Assembly: GCA_963837155.1 (NCBI GenBank)
Contig: CAWIMB010000002.1
Location: 124,001-188,000, forward strand
Reading direction: 5' to 3'
Source: DASQHW01 sp963837155
Lineage (GTDB): Bacteria > Actinomycetota > Acidimicrobiia > IMCC26256 > PALSA-610
DNA length: 64,000 nucleotides
The position numbers were made by a program, and so were the translations under genes. Below, one piece after another: positions 51,717-62,653 of the stretch. The stretch's first letter is position 1, and each line of letters starts with the position of its first letter. The notes below the pieces were generated by a model that made no database searches, had not been told where the DNA came from, and was given only the letters and a program-made list of their open reading frames with translations.

Positions 51717-52265
51717 ATGCCCACAAAGGAAGGCCCAATCCCGCCGTTTCCCGACGGCGCCGATCCCGACGAGTACGACCGCTTGCGCCGGCGGGTGTTG
51801 TGGACGATGCCGTCGGGGCTCTACGTCGTCGGCAGCACCGACAAGGGCACGCGCCGCAACGGCATGACATTGAATTGGGCGACCCAGCTGTCGTTCGATC
51901 CGAAGTGGCTCGGCATCAGCGTCGAGCGTACGGCGGTTACGCACGAGTTGGTCGAGGCGTCCGGAGTGTTCAGCCTGTCCCTCATCGACCGCGAGGACCG
52001 CGCGATTGTCCGCAAGTTCACCAAGCCCGTCGACGTCGATCTCGAGGCCCGCACCTTGAACGACTTCCCGTACATCGACGGCCCGGTCACGAGCGCGCCC
52101 GTCCTGTCGCAAGCCGTCGCGTATGTGGAATGCGAGGTCCGCCAGCCGGTGCCGGTCGGCAACCACACGTTGTTCCTCGGCGAGATCGTGAACGCCGCGT
52201 TCCTCAAGGACGAGGAGACGCCCGTCCTCCGCATGGAGGACACGAGAATGAACTATGGCGGTTAG
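51717..52265 (+). CDS. Flavin reductase-like FMN-binding protein
   Basis: A 182-residue flavin_Reduct family protein with NGMTLNWATQLSFDP, LGISVERTAVTHELVEASGVFSLSLI, and NHTLFLGEIVNA. It would supply reduced FMN to a monooxygenase, or bind flavin. It is not next to an obvious partner oxygenase, but the P450 and LLM enzymes are in the same window. It overlaps the convergent 89-residue gene by 4 nt. Confidence 0.88.
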   Translation: MPTKEGPIPPFPDGADPDEYDRLRRRVLWTMPSGLYVVGSTDKGTRRNGMTLNWATQLSFDPKWLGISVERTAVTHELVEASGVFSLSLIDREDRAIVRKFTKPVDVDLEARTLNDFPYIDGPVTSAPVLSQAVAYVECEVRQPVPVGNHTLFLGEIVNAAFLKDEETPVLRMEDTRMNYGG

Positions 52266-52531
52266 CCCAACGGGAGTCGTTTCCCGGGAGCGGCGACGGG
52301 TTGCCCCTTGAACTTCCGGTGATATGCGGCGAGCTGGGTCACCGCCTCGGCGCGGCTGTTCGCGACCGGCGAGCTCTGCTCCCCGTCGCGGTGCTGCCAG
52401 TACCAGCGGCCGTACGCGGTGGCGACCTTCCCGATGCTCACGCTTGAGCCGTCGAACTCGAGGCGCACCTCGACCGTGCTCCGCGTCAGCGGGACGATGC
52501 GAACGTGGCTCGCCGGTGTCGGGTTCGTCAT
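52262..52531 (-). CDS. Small hypothetical protein
   Basis: An 89-residue protein with VRIVPLTRSTVEVRLEF and KVATAYGRWYWQHRDGEQ, basic and without signal or membrane helices. No family recognised. The ATG has GAAAGTAGG upstream, a plausible ribosome-binding site. Confidence 0.55.
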   Translation of the reverse strand: MTNPTPASHVRIVPLTRSTVEVRLEFDGSSVSIGKVATAYGRWYWQHRDGEQSSPVANSRAEAVTQLAAYHRKFKGQPVAAPGKRLPLG

Positions 52532-52590
52532 AGGCCGACCTACTTTCCTCGAGAGGGCGCGTTCTTCTGTCGCGTCGTAGGCTTCGGCGC

Positions 52591-53625
52591 ATGGCCGACA
52601 TCACCGCAGGTCACCAGCTCGATCAGGCACCGCCCCGTGGCCTATTTCACAACTGGCGGTACGTCCTCGCGACGACCAACCCGCCCAAGGGCCGTCTCGA
52701 CCCGGTCTCGAAGTGGCTGTACCTGACCCGGGCCGGGGTGCTGCCGATGACGCTCGTTGCGGCGGCCGTCGCCGGTCTCCTTGCCGTCTATCGCGATGAC
52801 AACGTGTCGTGGGGATGGTTCGCACTGGCGGCGCTCGGCATCGTCGGCGCCCACATGGCGAACAACTTGATGAACGACCTGTTCGACCTCGAGGTCGGCA
52901 CCGACCGCGAGGACTATCCGCGCAACCTCTACTCGCCGCATCCGGTGCTGTCGGGCGTTATCACTCGCAAGGGTCTCGCCGCGTGTGCGTTGGTGGTGAA
53001 CGCGATCTGCCTCGCGATCATGATCGTGCTCACTGTCGCGCGGGGCTGGCCGATCGTCGCGTTCGCCCTCGGCGGTTTTCTGCTGTCGGCTGCGTACACC
53101 GCACCGCCGTTGCGGCTCAAGAAGCACGGGCTCGGAGAGCCGACAGTCCTCGTCGTGTGGGGGCCGCTGATGGTCGGCGGCACGTACTACGCCGCGACCG
53201 GCCACATTCCGGCGGCGGTGTACCTCGCGTCGCTGCCGTACGCGCTCCTGTGCACGACCGTGCTGATGGGCAAGCACATCGACAAGATCCCGTGGGACGC
53301 AGCCGACGGCACGCACACGTTGCCGGTCATCATGGGTGAGGCCGCGGCGCGCCGCCTCACCCAAGCCATGTTCGTCACCTTCTACGTGTCGATCGTCGCG
53401 CTCGTGATCGCCCGGGTGCTGCCGGTGGCGTCGCTACTGGTCGTCCTCGCGCTGCCCGTGCAACGCCGCGCGTTCCAGGCCTACAACAAGCCCAAGCCTG
53501 AGAAGTCCCCGATGCCGAACCCGGTGTGGCCGCTGTACTTCGCGGCAATCTCGTTCCTCGTGACGCGACGCGCGGGCGGGCTGTTCGTGCTCGGGCTGAT
53601 CATCGGCGCGATTCTCGGCTGGTGA
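52591..53625 (+). CDS. UbiA-family prenyltransferase
   Basis: A 344-residue polytopic enzyme with the first Asp-rich motif NNLMNDLFDLEVGTDRED, a second region GKHIDKIPWDAADGTHT, and about eight helices. It is MenA-like in length and could attach a polyprenyl chain to an aromatic or quinone precursor. Copy C of the 49-bp repeat starts 12 nt after its stop. Confidence 0.87.
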   Translation: MADITAGHQLDQAPPRGLFHNWRYVLATTNPPKGRLDPVSKWLYLTRAGVLPMTLVAAAVAGLLAVYRDDNVSWGWFALAALGIVGAHMANNLMNDLFDLEVGTDREDYPRNLYSPHPVLSGVITRKGLAACALVVNAICLAIMIVLTVARGWPIVAFALGGFLLSAAYTAPPLRLKKHGLGEPTVLVVWGPLMVGGTYYAATGHIPAAVYLASLPYALLCTTVLMGKHIDKIPWDAADGTHTLPVIMGEAAARRLTQAMFVTFYVSIVALVIARVLPVASLLVVLALPVQRRAFQAYNKPKPEKSPMPNPVWPLYFAAISFLVTRRAGGLFVLGLIIGAILGW

Positions 53626-53637
53626 GCTCCCGCAGCG

Positions 53638-53686
53638 GAGGCGACAGCGAAGAGACCGAAGGGACGCGGAGCGCGGAGCCGACCCA
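53638..53686. repeat. 49-bp interspersed repeat family 1, copy C
   Basis: The most diverged copy (42 of 49 positions shared with copy A). It lies between the prenyltransferase stop and the first codons of the EamA gene, and may have displaced the normal start of the latter. Confidence 0.75.
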
Positions 53687-54503
53687 TTCGTAGAGGCCGC
53701 GACCTCGCCCTCGCCGCGCTCGGTGCGTTCTCGTTCGGGTGCACGATTCTGTTCAGCCGGACCGTTGCACGCGACGGCCTGGCCCCGAGCGTTGCGCTCG
53801 GCATCCGGTTCGCATGCGCAGGCGTGCTCCTGCTCGGCGTGCTCACCGCGCTCAGGCGACCCCCGTTGCCGCCGCTCGGTGAACGGTTCCGCGCGATCGG
53901 ACTCGGTTTCTTCCTGTACGCCACGGAGTCGACGTTCTTCTACATGGGACTCGAGCGGGGAACCGCGGCCGCGGTCGCGCTCATCTTCTACGCGTACCCC
54001 GCAGTTGTCGCGCTCGCGGAAACTCTGATGGGCGCGACTCGACTGCGCCGCGCAAACGCTCGTTGCGCTCGTGCTCGCGATCTCGGGCAGTGCGATCGTC
54101 GCGGTCGGGGGCGGCCGAGTGGCGATCAGCGCCACCGGCGTGCTGTGCGTCTGCGGATCATCTCATGTTCTCCACGTACGCGATTGCGAGCGACCGGCTG
54201 TTGCGGCGAACGGATTCGCTAACGGCCGCGACATGGACGGCGATCGGCGCGTCCATCGGTGTGTTGTCGTTCGGCGCGGTCCGGGGACAGCTCGAAGCGC
54301 CAACGGCCCACGCGATGACCGCGATCATCGCCAACGGGTTCGCGACCGCGAGTGCGTTCACACTCTGGTTCGTCGTGCTCAACCGCCTCGGCCCGACCCG
54401 AACCGGGATCTGCATGGCCCTCGAGGCGGTCACCGGCGTCGTGCTTGCCGCGCTCTCTACTCCAGCCTCGGTCGAGCTGCAAGAGACGGCGTCGCCGCCG
54501 TAG
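53686..54503 (+). pseudogene. EamA/DMT-family transporter, degraded
   Basis: The product is spread over three frames: LALAALGAFSFGCTILFSRTVARDG and LGFFLYATESTFFYMGLERG, then (shift near 54040) VLAISGSAIVAVGGGRVA, then (shift near 54150) LMFSTYAIASDRLL and FTLWFVVLNRLGPTRTGICMALE. The last part of a normal EamA protein is missing; STPASVELQETASPP is unlike the family. There is no ATG, GTG or TTG between the upstream stop and the first helix; only an ATT codon in IRRGRDLAL fits. It is probably non-functional, although assembly errors may explain some shifts. Confidence 0.6.
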
Positions 54504-54516
54504 TGATACGGAGTTA

Positions 54517-54528
54517 CGCTGCGCAGCG
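54517..54528. promoter_or_regulatory. Palindrome upstream of acyl-CoA synthetase
   Basis: A perfect 12-bp palindrome CGCTGCGCAGCG, 24 nt before the acyl-CoA synthetase ATG. Possible operator, or chance in GC-rich DNA. Confidence 0.25.
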
Positions 54529-54552
54529 AACAACGTGGGGACCGAGGAGGCC

Positions 54553-56168
<1,616 letters not shown>

Positions 56169-56185
<17 letters not shown>

Positions 56186-56270
56186 AGCCAGGGATGGCGC
56201 AACGAGGGAGCCATGGAGATCGTGCGGACGCAGTGAAGCCAGGGATGGCGCAACGAGGGAGCCATGGAGG
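56169..56270. repeat. 51-bp tandem direct repeat x2
   Basis: Two adjacent copies, 56169-56219 and 56220-56270, differing only in the last base. Each contains the TGA of the acyl-CoA synthetase region and CCAGGGATGGC through GGGAGCCATGG. The second copy ends next to the Nudix start. It looks like a recent tandem duplication of a short intergenic element. Confidence 0.9.
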
Positions 56271-56969
56271 TTGAGTCCATCGGCTGAGCAACCAACGGTC
56301 GAGGCCGCGCCCGCGGCAACCGTGGTGTTGTTGCGCGACGGTGTTGCCGGGCTCGAGGTGTTGCTCGCGCGCCGATCGTCGAACCTTGCGTTTCATGGCG
56401 GTGCGTGGGTCTTCCCCGGCGGCCGTATCGACCCCGAGGATTATGGCGACTCGCCCGCGGATCTGGAAGCCGCCGCGCGCCGGGCCGCGGTGCGCGAGGC
56501 CAAGGAAGAAGCCGGTGTCGACGTGGACGGGTCGACACTCGTCCACGTCTCGAACTGGACGACGCCGGAGATCTCACCCAAGCGGTTCGCGACGTGGTTC
56601 TTCGCCGGGCCGGTCGCGGGCGGTGACGAAGTTGCCGACGGTGCCGAGACCGAAGCATTGCAATGGTTCGGTGCCGACGAGGCGCTCTCGGCGCGCGCGG
56701 CGGGCGAGATCGAGCTTGCGCCGCCCCAGTACGTGACGCTGCTTGAGCTTCGGCGGCACCGCAGTGTGGACGACGCAATGGAGGCGATGGCCGCGGCGCC
56801 AATCGTCGACTACACGCCGCGCTTCCATTTCATCGACGGCGGTGGTGCGGTGTGCGTGTACACCGACGACGTGGCCTACCACGACCTCGGCCTCCTCGAC
56901 GCGGAAGGTCCCAGGCATCGCCTCTATCTCCGGGACGACACCTGGGACTATGTCCGAGACTGTCAGTAA
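56271..56969 (+). CDS. Nudix hydrolase
   Basis: A 232-residue protein. TTG 56271 is the only usable start in frame after the repeat; the ATG at 56263 is out of frame. The Nudix box has an insertion: FPGGRIDPED, then REAKEEAG, the form seen in NUDT19-like enzymes. AATVVLLRDG and FATWFFAG complete the fold. It would hydrolyse a nucleoside diphosphate-linked compound such as acyl-CoA. Its stop abuts that of the peroxiredoxin. Confidence 0.82.
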   Translation: MSPSAEQPTVEAAPAATVVLLRDGVAGLEVLLARRSSNLAFHGGAWVFPGGRIDPEDYGDSPADLEAAARRAAVREAKEEAGVDVDGSTLVHVSNWTTPEISPKRFATWFFAGPVAGGDEVADGAETEALQWFGADEALSARAAGEIELAPPQYVTLLELRRHRSVDDAMEAMAAAPIVDYTPRFHFIDGGGAVCVYTDDVAYHDLGLLDAEGPRHRLYLRDDTWDYVRDCQ

Positions 56970-57626
56970 TCAGCTGGGTTGCGGCACGATGCGAATGTAG
57001 GGCTTGGGCGACTTCCAGTCACCGAAGACCTCTTTCGCCTCGTCGTTGGACACCGAACCGGCGATAATGACGTCCTCACCCTGGTTCCAGTTCACCGGCG
57101 TCGCGACGCGGTGCTTGGCGGTGAGCTGGAGTGAGTCGATGACCCGCAACACCTCGTCGAAGTTCCGACCGGTGGTCATCGGATAGACGAGGATCAGCTT
57201 GATCTTCTTGTCCGGGCCGATCACAAACACGTTGCGAACCGTCTGGTTGTCGGCGGGCGTGCGCGTCTTGGCGTCACCCGACGTACTGGCCGGCAACATT
57301 CCGTAGAGCTTCGACACGTTGAAGTCGGCGTCGCCGATGATCGGGAAGTTGGGCGCAGTGCCCTGCGTCTCCTCGATGTCACGGGCCCAGGCCTCGTGAT
57401 CGCCGGTGGCGTCCACGGAGAGGCCGATGACCTTGACACCGCGGCGGTCGAACTCGGGCTTGATCTTGGCGACGTAGCCGAGCTCGGTGGTGCAGATCGG
57501 CGTGAAGTCCTTCGGGTGCGAGAACAAGACGCCCCAGCTGTCGCCGAGCCAGTTGTGAAAGTTGATCTTGCCCTCAGTGGTCTCGGCCGTGAAATTCGGG
57601 GCTTCGTCGCCCAGCTGCAGCGCCAT
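56970..57626 (-). CDS. 1-Cys peroxiredoxin (Prx6 type)
   Basis: A 218-residue peroxiredoxin with the active site FSHPKDFTPICTTE (PxxxTxxC), NFPIIGDADFNVSKLYG and RNVFVIGPDKKIKLI, and a long C-terminal segment that includes TPVNWNQGEDVI, typical of 1-Cys Prx. It reduces peroxides using an external reductant. No resolving Cys is visible near the expected position. Confidence 0.93.
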   Translation of the reverse strand: MALQLGDEAPNFTAETTEGKINFHNWLGDSWGVLFSHPKDFTPICTTELGYVAKIKPEFDRRGVKVIGLSVDATGDHEAWARDIEETQGTAPNFPIIGDADFNVSKLYGMLPASTSGDAKTRTPADNQTVRNVFVIGPDKKIKLILVYPMTTGRNFDEVLRVIDSLQLTAKHRVATPVNWNQGEDVIIAGSVSNDEAKEVFGDWKSPKPYIRIVPQPS

Positions 57627-57744
57627 CGTGATACCTCTTCTTCGTCGTGTCGGAAGACGCGCAGGCTAGATCCCGCACGCCGTGAAAAGCGAGTGCGCAA
57701 GTCGGGATTCCCAACCGCGTACGCGTCGGTAATGTTCCAGGCCC

Positions 57745-59034
57745 GTGTCGTCCCCGCCACCCACCCGCCGCCGCGTGCTCGCCGGCCGGGTGCGCCGGCT
57801 CGCGGTCGACACGCAACCGCTGCGCACGTCACGCGACTTCCGGCTGCTGTGGACCGGCGAGATGATCTCGCAGATCGGCAGCCAGGTGACGCTCGTCGCC
57901 TTGTTCGTCCAGGTGTACGAGCTCACGCACTCCTCGGCGGCAGTGGGCCTGATCGGCGTCGTGCAGCTGGCGCCGATGGTGCTGGTGTCGATCGGTTTCG
58001 GCCCGCAGATCGACCTCCGGGACCGGCGGTTGCTGCTCATCGCGGCCCAGCTGGGCCTGATGCTGTCGTCGGTCCTGCTGCTCGCCGGTGCGATCGCGGG
58101 CCAGCCCCCGCTCGCACTCGTGTACGGCGCGGCCGCGCTGAACGCGGCGTTCGTGTCAATCTCGATGCCGACCCACGCGGCGATGACGCCGAACCTCGTC
58201 CCGTCCAACATGTTCGCCCAGGCGGCCGCGCTCAATCAGGTGATGTGGAACGGCGCCGGTGTCGTCGGACCCGCGCTCGGCGGCGTCGTCGTCGGACAGT
58301 TCGGCCTGCCCTGGGCGTATGGGATCGACGTCGTGACCTACGTGGTCGCGGTGGGCTTCGCCTTGGCCCTGCGTTCGCAGCGTCCAAAGCGCGACGGTCC
58401 CGTCGACGACGACGACCGCGGTTGGGCGGCAGTGCGCAACGGGCTGCGTTATTTGAAAGGAAAGCGAGTTCTGCAATCAACCTTCACCGTCGACATTGTT
58501 GCGATGGTGTTCGGCATGCCGCGCGTGCTGTTCCCGGTGCTCGCCGACAAGCAATTCCATCGCGGACCTGAGGCGGTGGGCTGGCTGTTCAGCGCCGTTG
58601 CGCTCGGAGCCCTGATCGGAGCGCTGAGCTCGGGCTGGGTCGGCCGCATCCGTCGTCACGGCCTTGCGATCCTGGTCGCGGTGATGGTGTGGGGCGCGGC
58701 GATCACTGCGTTCGGCCTGAGCGGTGACCGTCTGTGGCTCGCGCTCGTGTGTTTGGCGGTCGCAGGAGGTGCCGATGTCATCTCGGCAGTTTTCCGCTCA
58801 ACGCTGCAGGCGCTCGTCGTTCCTGACGCGCTGCGCGGTCGACTGTCGGCCTTCAACATCTTCATCGTCGCCGGCGGACCACGCCTCGGCGACCTCGAGG
58901 GTGGGCTCGTCGCGAGCGCGTTCACGCCCACCGTCTCGGTCGTGTCGGGCGGCTTGTTGTGCCTCGCGGGTGTCGCGGTAATCGCGCTGACCGTTCCACG
59001 CTTCGCACGCTGGCATATCGGCGATCCGCCCTGA
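57745..59034 (+). CDS. MFS transporter (EntS/MFS_3-like)
   Basis: A 429-residue transporter with about 12 helices. The N-terminal RTSRDFRLLWTGEMISQIGSQVTLVAL and the loop after helix 2 (DRRLLLIAAQLG) match the EntS-like group. A central hydrophilic loop (RSQRPKRDGPVDDDD) divides the halves. It is probably a drug or siderophore efflux pump. GTG 57745 is used. Confidence 0.87.
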   Translation: MSSPPPTRRRVLAGRVRRLAVDTQPLRTSRDFRLLWTGEMISQIGSQVTLVALFVQVYELTHSSAAVGLIGVVQLAPMVLVSIGFGPQIDLRDRRLLLIAAQLGLMLSSVLLLAGAIAGQPPLALVYGAAALNAAFVSISMPTHAAMTPNLVPSNMFAQAAALNQVMWNGAGVVGPALGGVVVGQFGLPWAYGIDVVTYVVAVGFALALRSQRPKRDGPVDDDDRGWAAVRNGLRYLKGKRVLQSTFTVDIVAMVFGMPRVLFPVLADKQFHRGPEAVGWLFSAVALGALIGALSSGWVGRIRRHGLAILVAVMVWGAAITAFGLSGDRLWLALVCLAVAGGADVISAVFRSTLQALVVPDALRGRLSAFNIFIVAGGPRLGDLEGGLVASAFTPTVSVVSGGLLCLAGVAVIALTVPRFARWHIGDPP

Positions 59035-59070
59035 TTGACCACGCGAGCCAAGCGCGATTGACTGCGGTTA

Positions 59071-59499
59071 ATGGCGGGGTATTCGGGGACGCCTCTCGCA
59101 AGGAAGCTCGGAATCAAACCCGGCGCGCGTGTTGCCCTTGTGCGTGCGCCCGACGGCTTCGAAGAGACGCTCGAGCCTTTGCCGGACGGCGTGCGCGTGC
59201 GAACGCAAGCGCGCGCAGAGCAGGACGTTGTGTTGTTCTTCGCGACGCGCGTCGCCGAGCTCGAACGACGCTTCGACGGACTTGCGAACGCGATCGCGCC
59301 CAATGGCGGCCTGTGGATCGCGTGGCCCAAGCGAACGGCCAACGTTGCCACCGACTTCCGCGAGAGCGTCGTGCGAGAACTGGGCCTCGCGCACGGCCTC
59401 GTCGACAACAAGGTCTGCGCGGTCGACGAGGTGTGGTCGGGGCTTCGGTTCGTCGTCCGGCTCAAGGATCGCCCGAGCCGAAACGGGCGCGCGCGCTGA
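59071..59499 (+). CDS. DUF3052 family protein
   Basis: A 142-residue protein with MAGYSGTPLARKLGIKPG, DVVLFFATRVAELERRF and GLWIAWPKRTANVATDF, then RELGLAHGLVDNKVCAVDEVWSGLRFV, the signature of DUF3052. In actinobacteria the family is small and of unknown function. It overlaps the 3' end of the degraded minus-strand gene by 38 nt. Confidence 0.88.
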   Translation: MAGYSGTPLARKLGIKPGARVALVRAPDGFEETLEPLPDGVRVRTQARAEQDVVLFFATRVAELERRFDGLANAIAPNGGLWIAWPKRTANVATDFRESVVRELGLAHGLVDNKVCAVDEVWSGLRFVVRLKDRPSRNGRAR

Positions 59500-60513
59500 G
59501 TCTCTCGTACAGATCGAGCACCAGCGAGGCGTTATCGAGCAGGGGGCAATCGGGGTGGACCGTGCGCGTGCGTTCCTGTTCGCCGCGTGCCTGCGCATTC
59601 TCGAAGAGGCGCGCGAAACGCGACAGCTCGGTAGCGCGCGCGGCTTCCGGGCGCCCGCGGAGTCGCCCTGTTCCGCGAGCATCCACGCGTGGAGTCCGCG
59701 AAACGCTTCGGGTTCGGTCGGCACCGCAAGGGCGTGGTGCGCCCAGTGCAACGGGTGGCGTCGTCATCGTTGACCAGGAAAGTCCACGCAATCCGAGCCG
59801 CGGCGGCCGCCGCATCAGCGCGTACCACTCGCGCCACGCTTCACCGATGTCGGCGCGCTCGAACTGTGGTTCCAGCTCCACGGGCGCGACTCGCGACTCG
59901 ACGGCCGCGAGCGCGCATGCATGGAGAAGCACTGCACACGCGGATCCGTCCGAAAACTGCGCAGACAACTCTTCAGCCAGATCGAGCGCGAGCTCGAACG
60001 GACCGGCCCTGCAGGCGTCGGATCCAACCGTCAACGCTTCCTGAAGCGCACCCGCTCGCTCACGTCCGCGATACGTTCGTGTTCAGGCGCCCATCCTCGG
60101 GCGCACGCGAGGCTCGTCAAGGCATCCTCGAAGTCGTGCATGCGCGCCCATGCCGCGGCGTGCAAAGCCCACCGCTGGAGCTGCACGCGCGTCGTCATGA
60201 CTCCCGGCGGCTCACGCTCGAGATCGGCCCGTGCCGATCTGTGATCGCCCATGTTGAGCAACGCGGTGCGACGACACTCTGAGTCTGATGGGCGTTGTGC
60301 GGCACGCCGGACTCGGCTCGCCGCCCACGTGAGAGCTGCGTCGTTGTTACCGACGCCAAGTTGTTGTAGCGCGACAAACACACTTGCAAGAGCTCGCGGA
60401 TGTATACAACGGTCGTCGAGCGCGGCGTGATCGAGCGCGAACACCGGCGCGAGCAGCTCACCTGCCCGCGGCCAGTCGCAGGGTCTTCCGCCCCTTTCGT
60501 CCGTTTTATACAC
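59462..60513 (-). pseudogene. TPR-like hypothetical gene, multiply frameshifted
   Basis: A minus-strand protein can be followed from about GTG 60513 (VYKTDERGG) through ALTWAASRVRRAAQRP and ALHAAAWARMHDFEDALTSL. Near 60035 it shifts frame to FELALDLAEELSAQF. It then changes frame two or three times through ARIAWTFLVNDDDAT and HWAHHALAVPTEPEAFRGL, and ends in AARATELSRFARLFENAQ. Alpha-helical repeats suggest a TPR-like scaffold. Its several breaks and overlap with the DUF3052 gene make it a probable pseudogene, although assembly error contributes. Confidence 0.5.
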
Positions 60514-60520
60514 TAGTGGG

Positions 60521-61637
60521 ATGCGCGGGGGAGGAAAAGGGGCGATCGGCGACCTGGCGTGGGTCACATCGATCCTGGTGCTGGCGTTGCTGCGTCCCGA
60601 CCTCGCCGTCGCCAACGTGGTGACGTGGTTTGCGATCGTCGCCGTCCACGAGTTCGGGCACGCCCTTGCCGGGCGTTGGGTCGGCTACCACGTACAGGCG
60701 GTCACGATCGGGATCGGGCCGTCCGCCTCGCACCGCGTCGGACAGACGGTCATCCGCATCGGCCTCTTGCCGCTCGGAGGCTTCACCCGTTGCACGCCGG
60801 GAGATCGCGAGCCGAGTACCGCGCGGACGATGTTCGTGCTGGCGGGCGGCGCGTGCGCGCAAGCGGTCCTCGTCGCGGTCACGCTCGCGTGCTGGGCCGG
60901 CACCGCCTTTGGCACGCGCCTGCTGATCATCAACGGGCTCGTACTCGTCATGAATCTGCTCCCGTACACCACGAAGGGATACGGCGCGCCCCTCGCGACC
61001 GACGGACTTCAGCTTCTGCGAGCGTTCCGCGCGCGACGTCGCCCCGCTGATGGCCGAGTTCCGACGCGCATACCAGGATGGCAACATTCCGCGGGCGTAC
61101 GGTGCGGTGGTCGAGACAATGAAGCGAGCGCCCATGCAACGCGCTCAGCTCTCGCTGCCGCTGAGCGCCGTGTTCATCGCGGCTGGCGAAACCGAACGAG
61201 CGCTTGCGACGCTGGCGTCCGTCGATCTGCATGCGTACCCCGAACTTCGGGTTCCGGTGCTGAACAACCGTGCGTACGCGAAACTACGGTCAGGTGCTCC
61301 CGAGTTGGAGCAAGAGGGGTGCAAAGAGGCGCGCGTTGTGTTCGAACTGGCTCCGGAGGCGGGCTTCGTACGCGGGACGTGGGCGGAGGCGCTCGTCGTG
61401 CGCGGTGATCCCGCGGCTGCGCTGGCAATGCTCGACTCCATCGGTGACGGCGATCAGTCCCGCGCGACCCGCGCGGCGCGGGCGCTGACGCGAGGGCGCG
61501 CACTCGTGGCGTTGGGTCGCGAGCACGAAGCAGCGCACGCGTTTGCCGAGGCCGAAGCCTGGACGCCGCTGCAAGTTGCCGTGATGCGGGAACGAGCTCC
61601 CGCTGTGGGTTCAGCTGGCGCGGGTGAGCGGGACTGA
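60521..61637 (+). CDS. M50-family metalloprotease-TPR fusion, frameshifted
   Basis: The first 170 residues are a membrane site-2-type protease: the zinc motif HEFGH in IVAVHEFGHALAG, and VLVMNLLPYTTKGYGAPLATDGLQ, where the NLLP..DG corresponds to the third ligand motif. Near 61040 the frame shifts and continues as LMAEFRRAYQDGNIPRAYG. A TPR-like region follows (ALATLASVDLHAYPELRVPVLNN, ALAMLDSIGDGD, RALVALGREHEAAHAFAEAEAW). Repaired, it is a membrane protease with a cytoplasmic protein-interaction domain. The frame shift may be an assembly error. Confidence 0.75.
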
Positions 61638-62135
61638 GGCCGCGTACTCGCCGCCGGCGAACTGCACTGTCGCGTCGGGTGAGACCTTGCGGAGCAGAGC
61701 AAGTGCGGCGCGGTTGTCGGGGAGCATTGTCGCGACGAAGCGTTCGTACCCCCGAGCCTTGGCGACCATTCCGAGCCGGCGCGCCAAGAGCGAGCCGAGG
61801 CCACGGTGTTGCCACGCGTCTACGACGGTCAACGCGATCTCAGCTTCGGTGGCTCCCGGTTTGGCGTCGTAGCGCGCGACGCCGACGATCTCATCGCCGT
61901 CGAGTGCCACCAAGGCGTCACGACGAGCGTGGTCCACGTCGGCGAGCCGGAGCAACGCGGCCTGCGGCGGCCGTGTGATCGGCGAGAAGAACCGGTAGTG
62001 CACGCTTCGGGGCGACAACTGCGTGAACAGGCGCTCGAGCCCGGCCACGTCGGTGATCGCGATCGGCCGCACGGTCAATGTCGTGCCGTCGATGCACATC
62101 GTGTCGATCGCCGGGCGAGCCCGTGCGTCGCTCAT
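61611..62135 (-). CDS. GNAT-family N-acetyltransferase
   Basis: A 174-residue GNAT protein from the ATG at 62135 (overlapping the thioesterase stop by ATGA). The acetyl-CoA-binding strand and loop are VDAWQHRGLGSLLARRLG (QxxGxG/A), preceded by EIVGVARY. The N-terminal LTVRPIAITDVAGLERLF is typical. The 3' end overlaps the protease-TPR gene by 27 nt. Confidence 0.88.
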   Translation of the reverse strand: MSDARARPAIDTMCIDGTTLTVRPIAITDVAGLERLFTQLSPRSVHYRFFSPITRPPQAALLRLADVDHARRDALVALDGDEIVGVARYDAKPGATEAEIALTVVDAWQHRGLGSLLARRLGMVAKARGYERFVATMLPDNRAALALLRKVSPDATVQFAGGEYAASVPLTRAS

Positions 62136-62653
62136 GACCGATTCCTCGTGATCATGCACGTCGACGTCGCGTGCGCGTACAGGGTGCCGGCGTCGTCGTA
62201 GACACGCGCGTCCGTTGTTGCAACGCGGCCGCCGCTGTACACGACGCGACCTTCCGCGTGGATGCGCCCGGTTGCGAGCGTGATCGGGCGCACGTAGTTC
62301 GTCTTGAGCTCGAGTGTGGTGAAGTTCGCGTCGGCGTCGAGTGTCGATGACACCGCGCAGCCCATTGCCGTGTCGACGAGCGTCGCGACGATCCCGCCGT
62401 GCATCGTGCCCATCGGGTTTTCGTGCAGTTCGTCTGCGATCATCGAGAACACCGTGCGACCGCGCTCCAACTCGTCCAGCGAGAGACCGAGCATCGCGGC
62501 CGCGGGCGGAGGCGCGACTTCGCCCCGCTTGATCGCCGCGAGTCGCTCGTAACCGTCGAGCCCGCGCAACCGGAATCGTCCGCGTGCGGGATCGGTCCAG
62601 GTGATCGTCCGGGAACGGGTGCCTTCGGAGAGGGGGGTTTCGAGAGCCGTCAT
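62132..62653 (-). CDS. PaaI-like hotdog-fold thioesterase
   Basis: A 173-residue thioesterase with NPMGTMHGGIVATLVDTAMGCAV, the hotdog helix containing the catalytic Asp/Gly region, and LELKTNYVRPITLATGRIHAEGRVVYSGGRVATTDARVYDD. It hydrolyses aromatic or fatty acyl-CoAs. It overlaps the TetR and GNAT genes by 4 nt each. Confidence 0.9.
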   Translation of the reverse strand: MTALETPLSEGTRSRTITWTDPARGRFRLRGLDGYERLAAIKRGEVAPPPAAAMLGLSLDELERGRTVFSMIADELHENPMGTMHGGIVATLVDTAMGCAVSSTLDADANFTTLELKTNYVRPITLATGRIHAEGRVVYSGGRVATTDARVYDDAGTLYAHATSTCMITRNRS

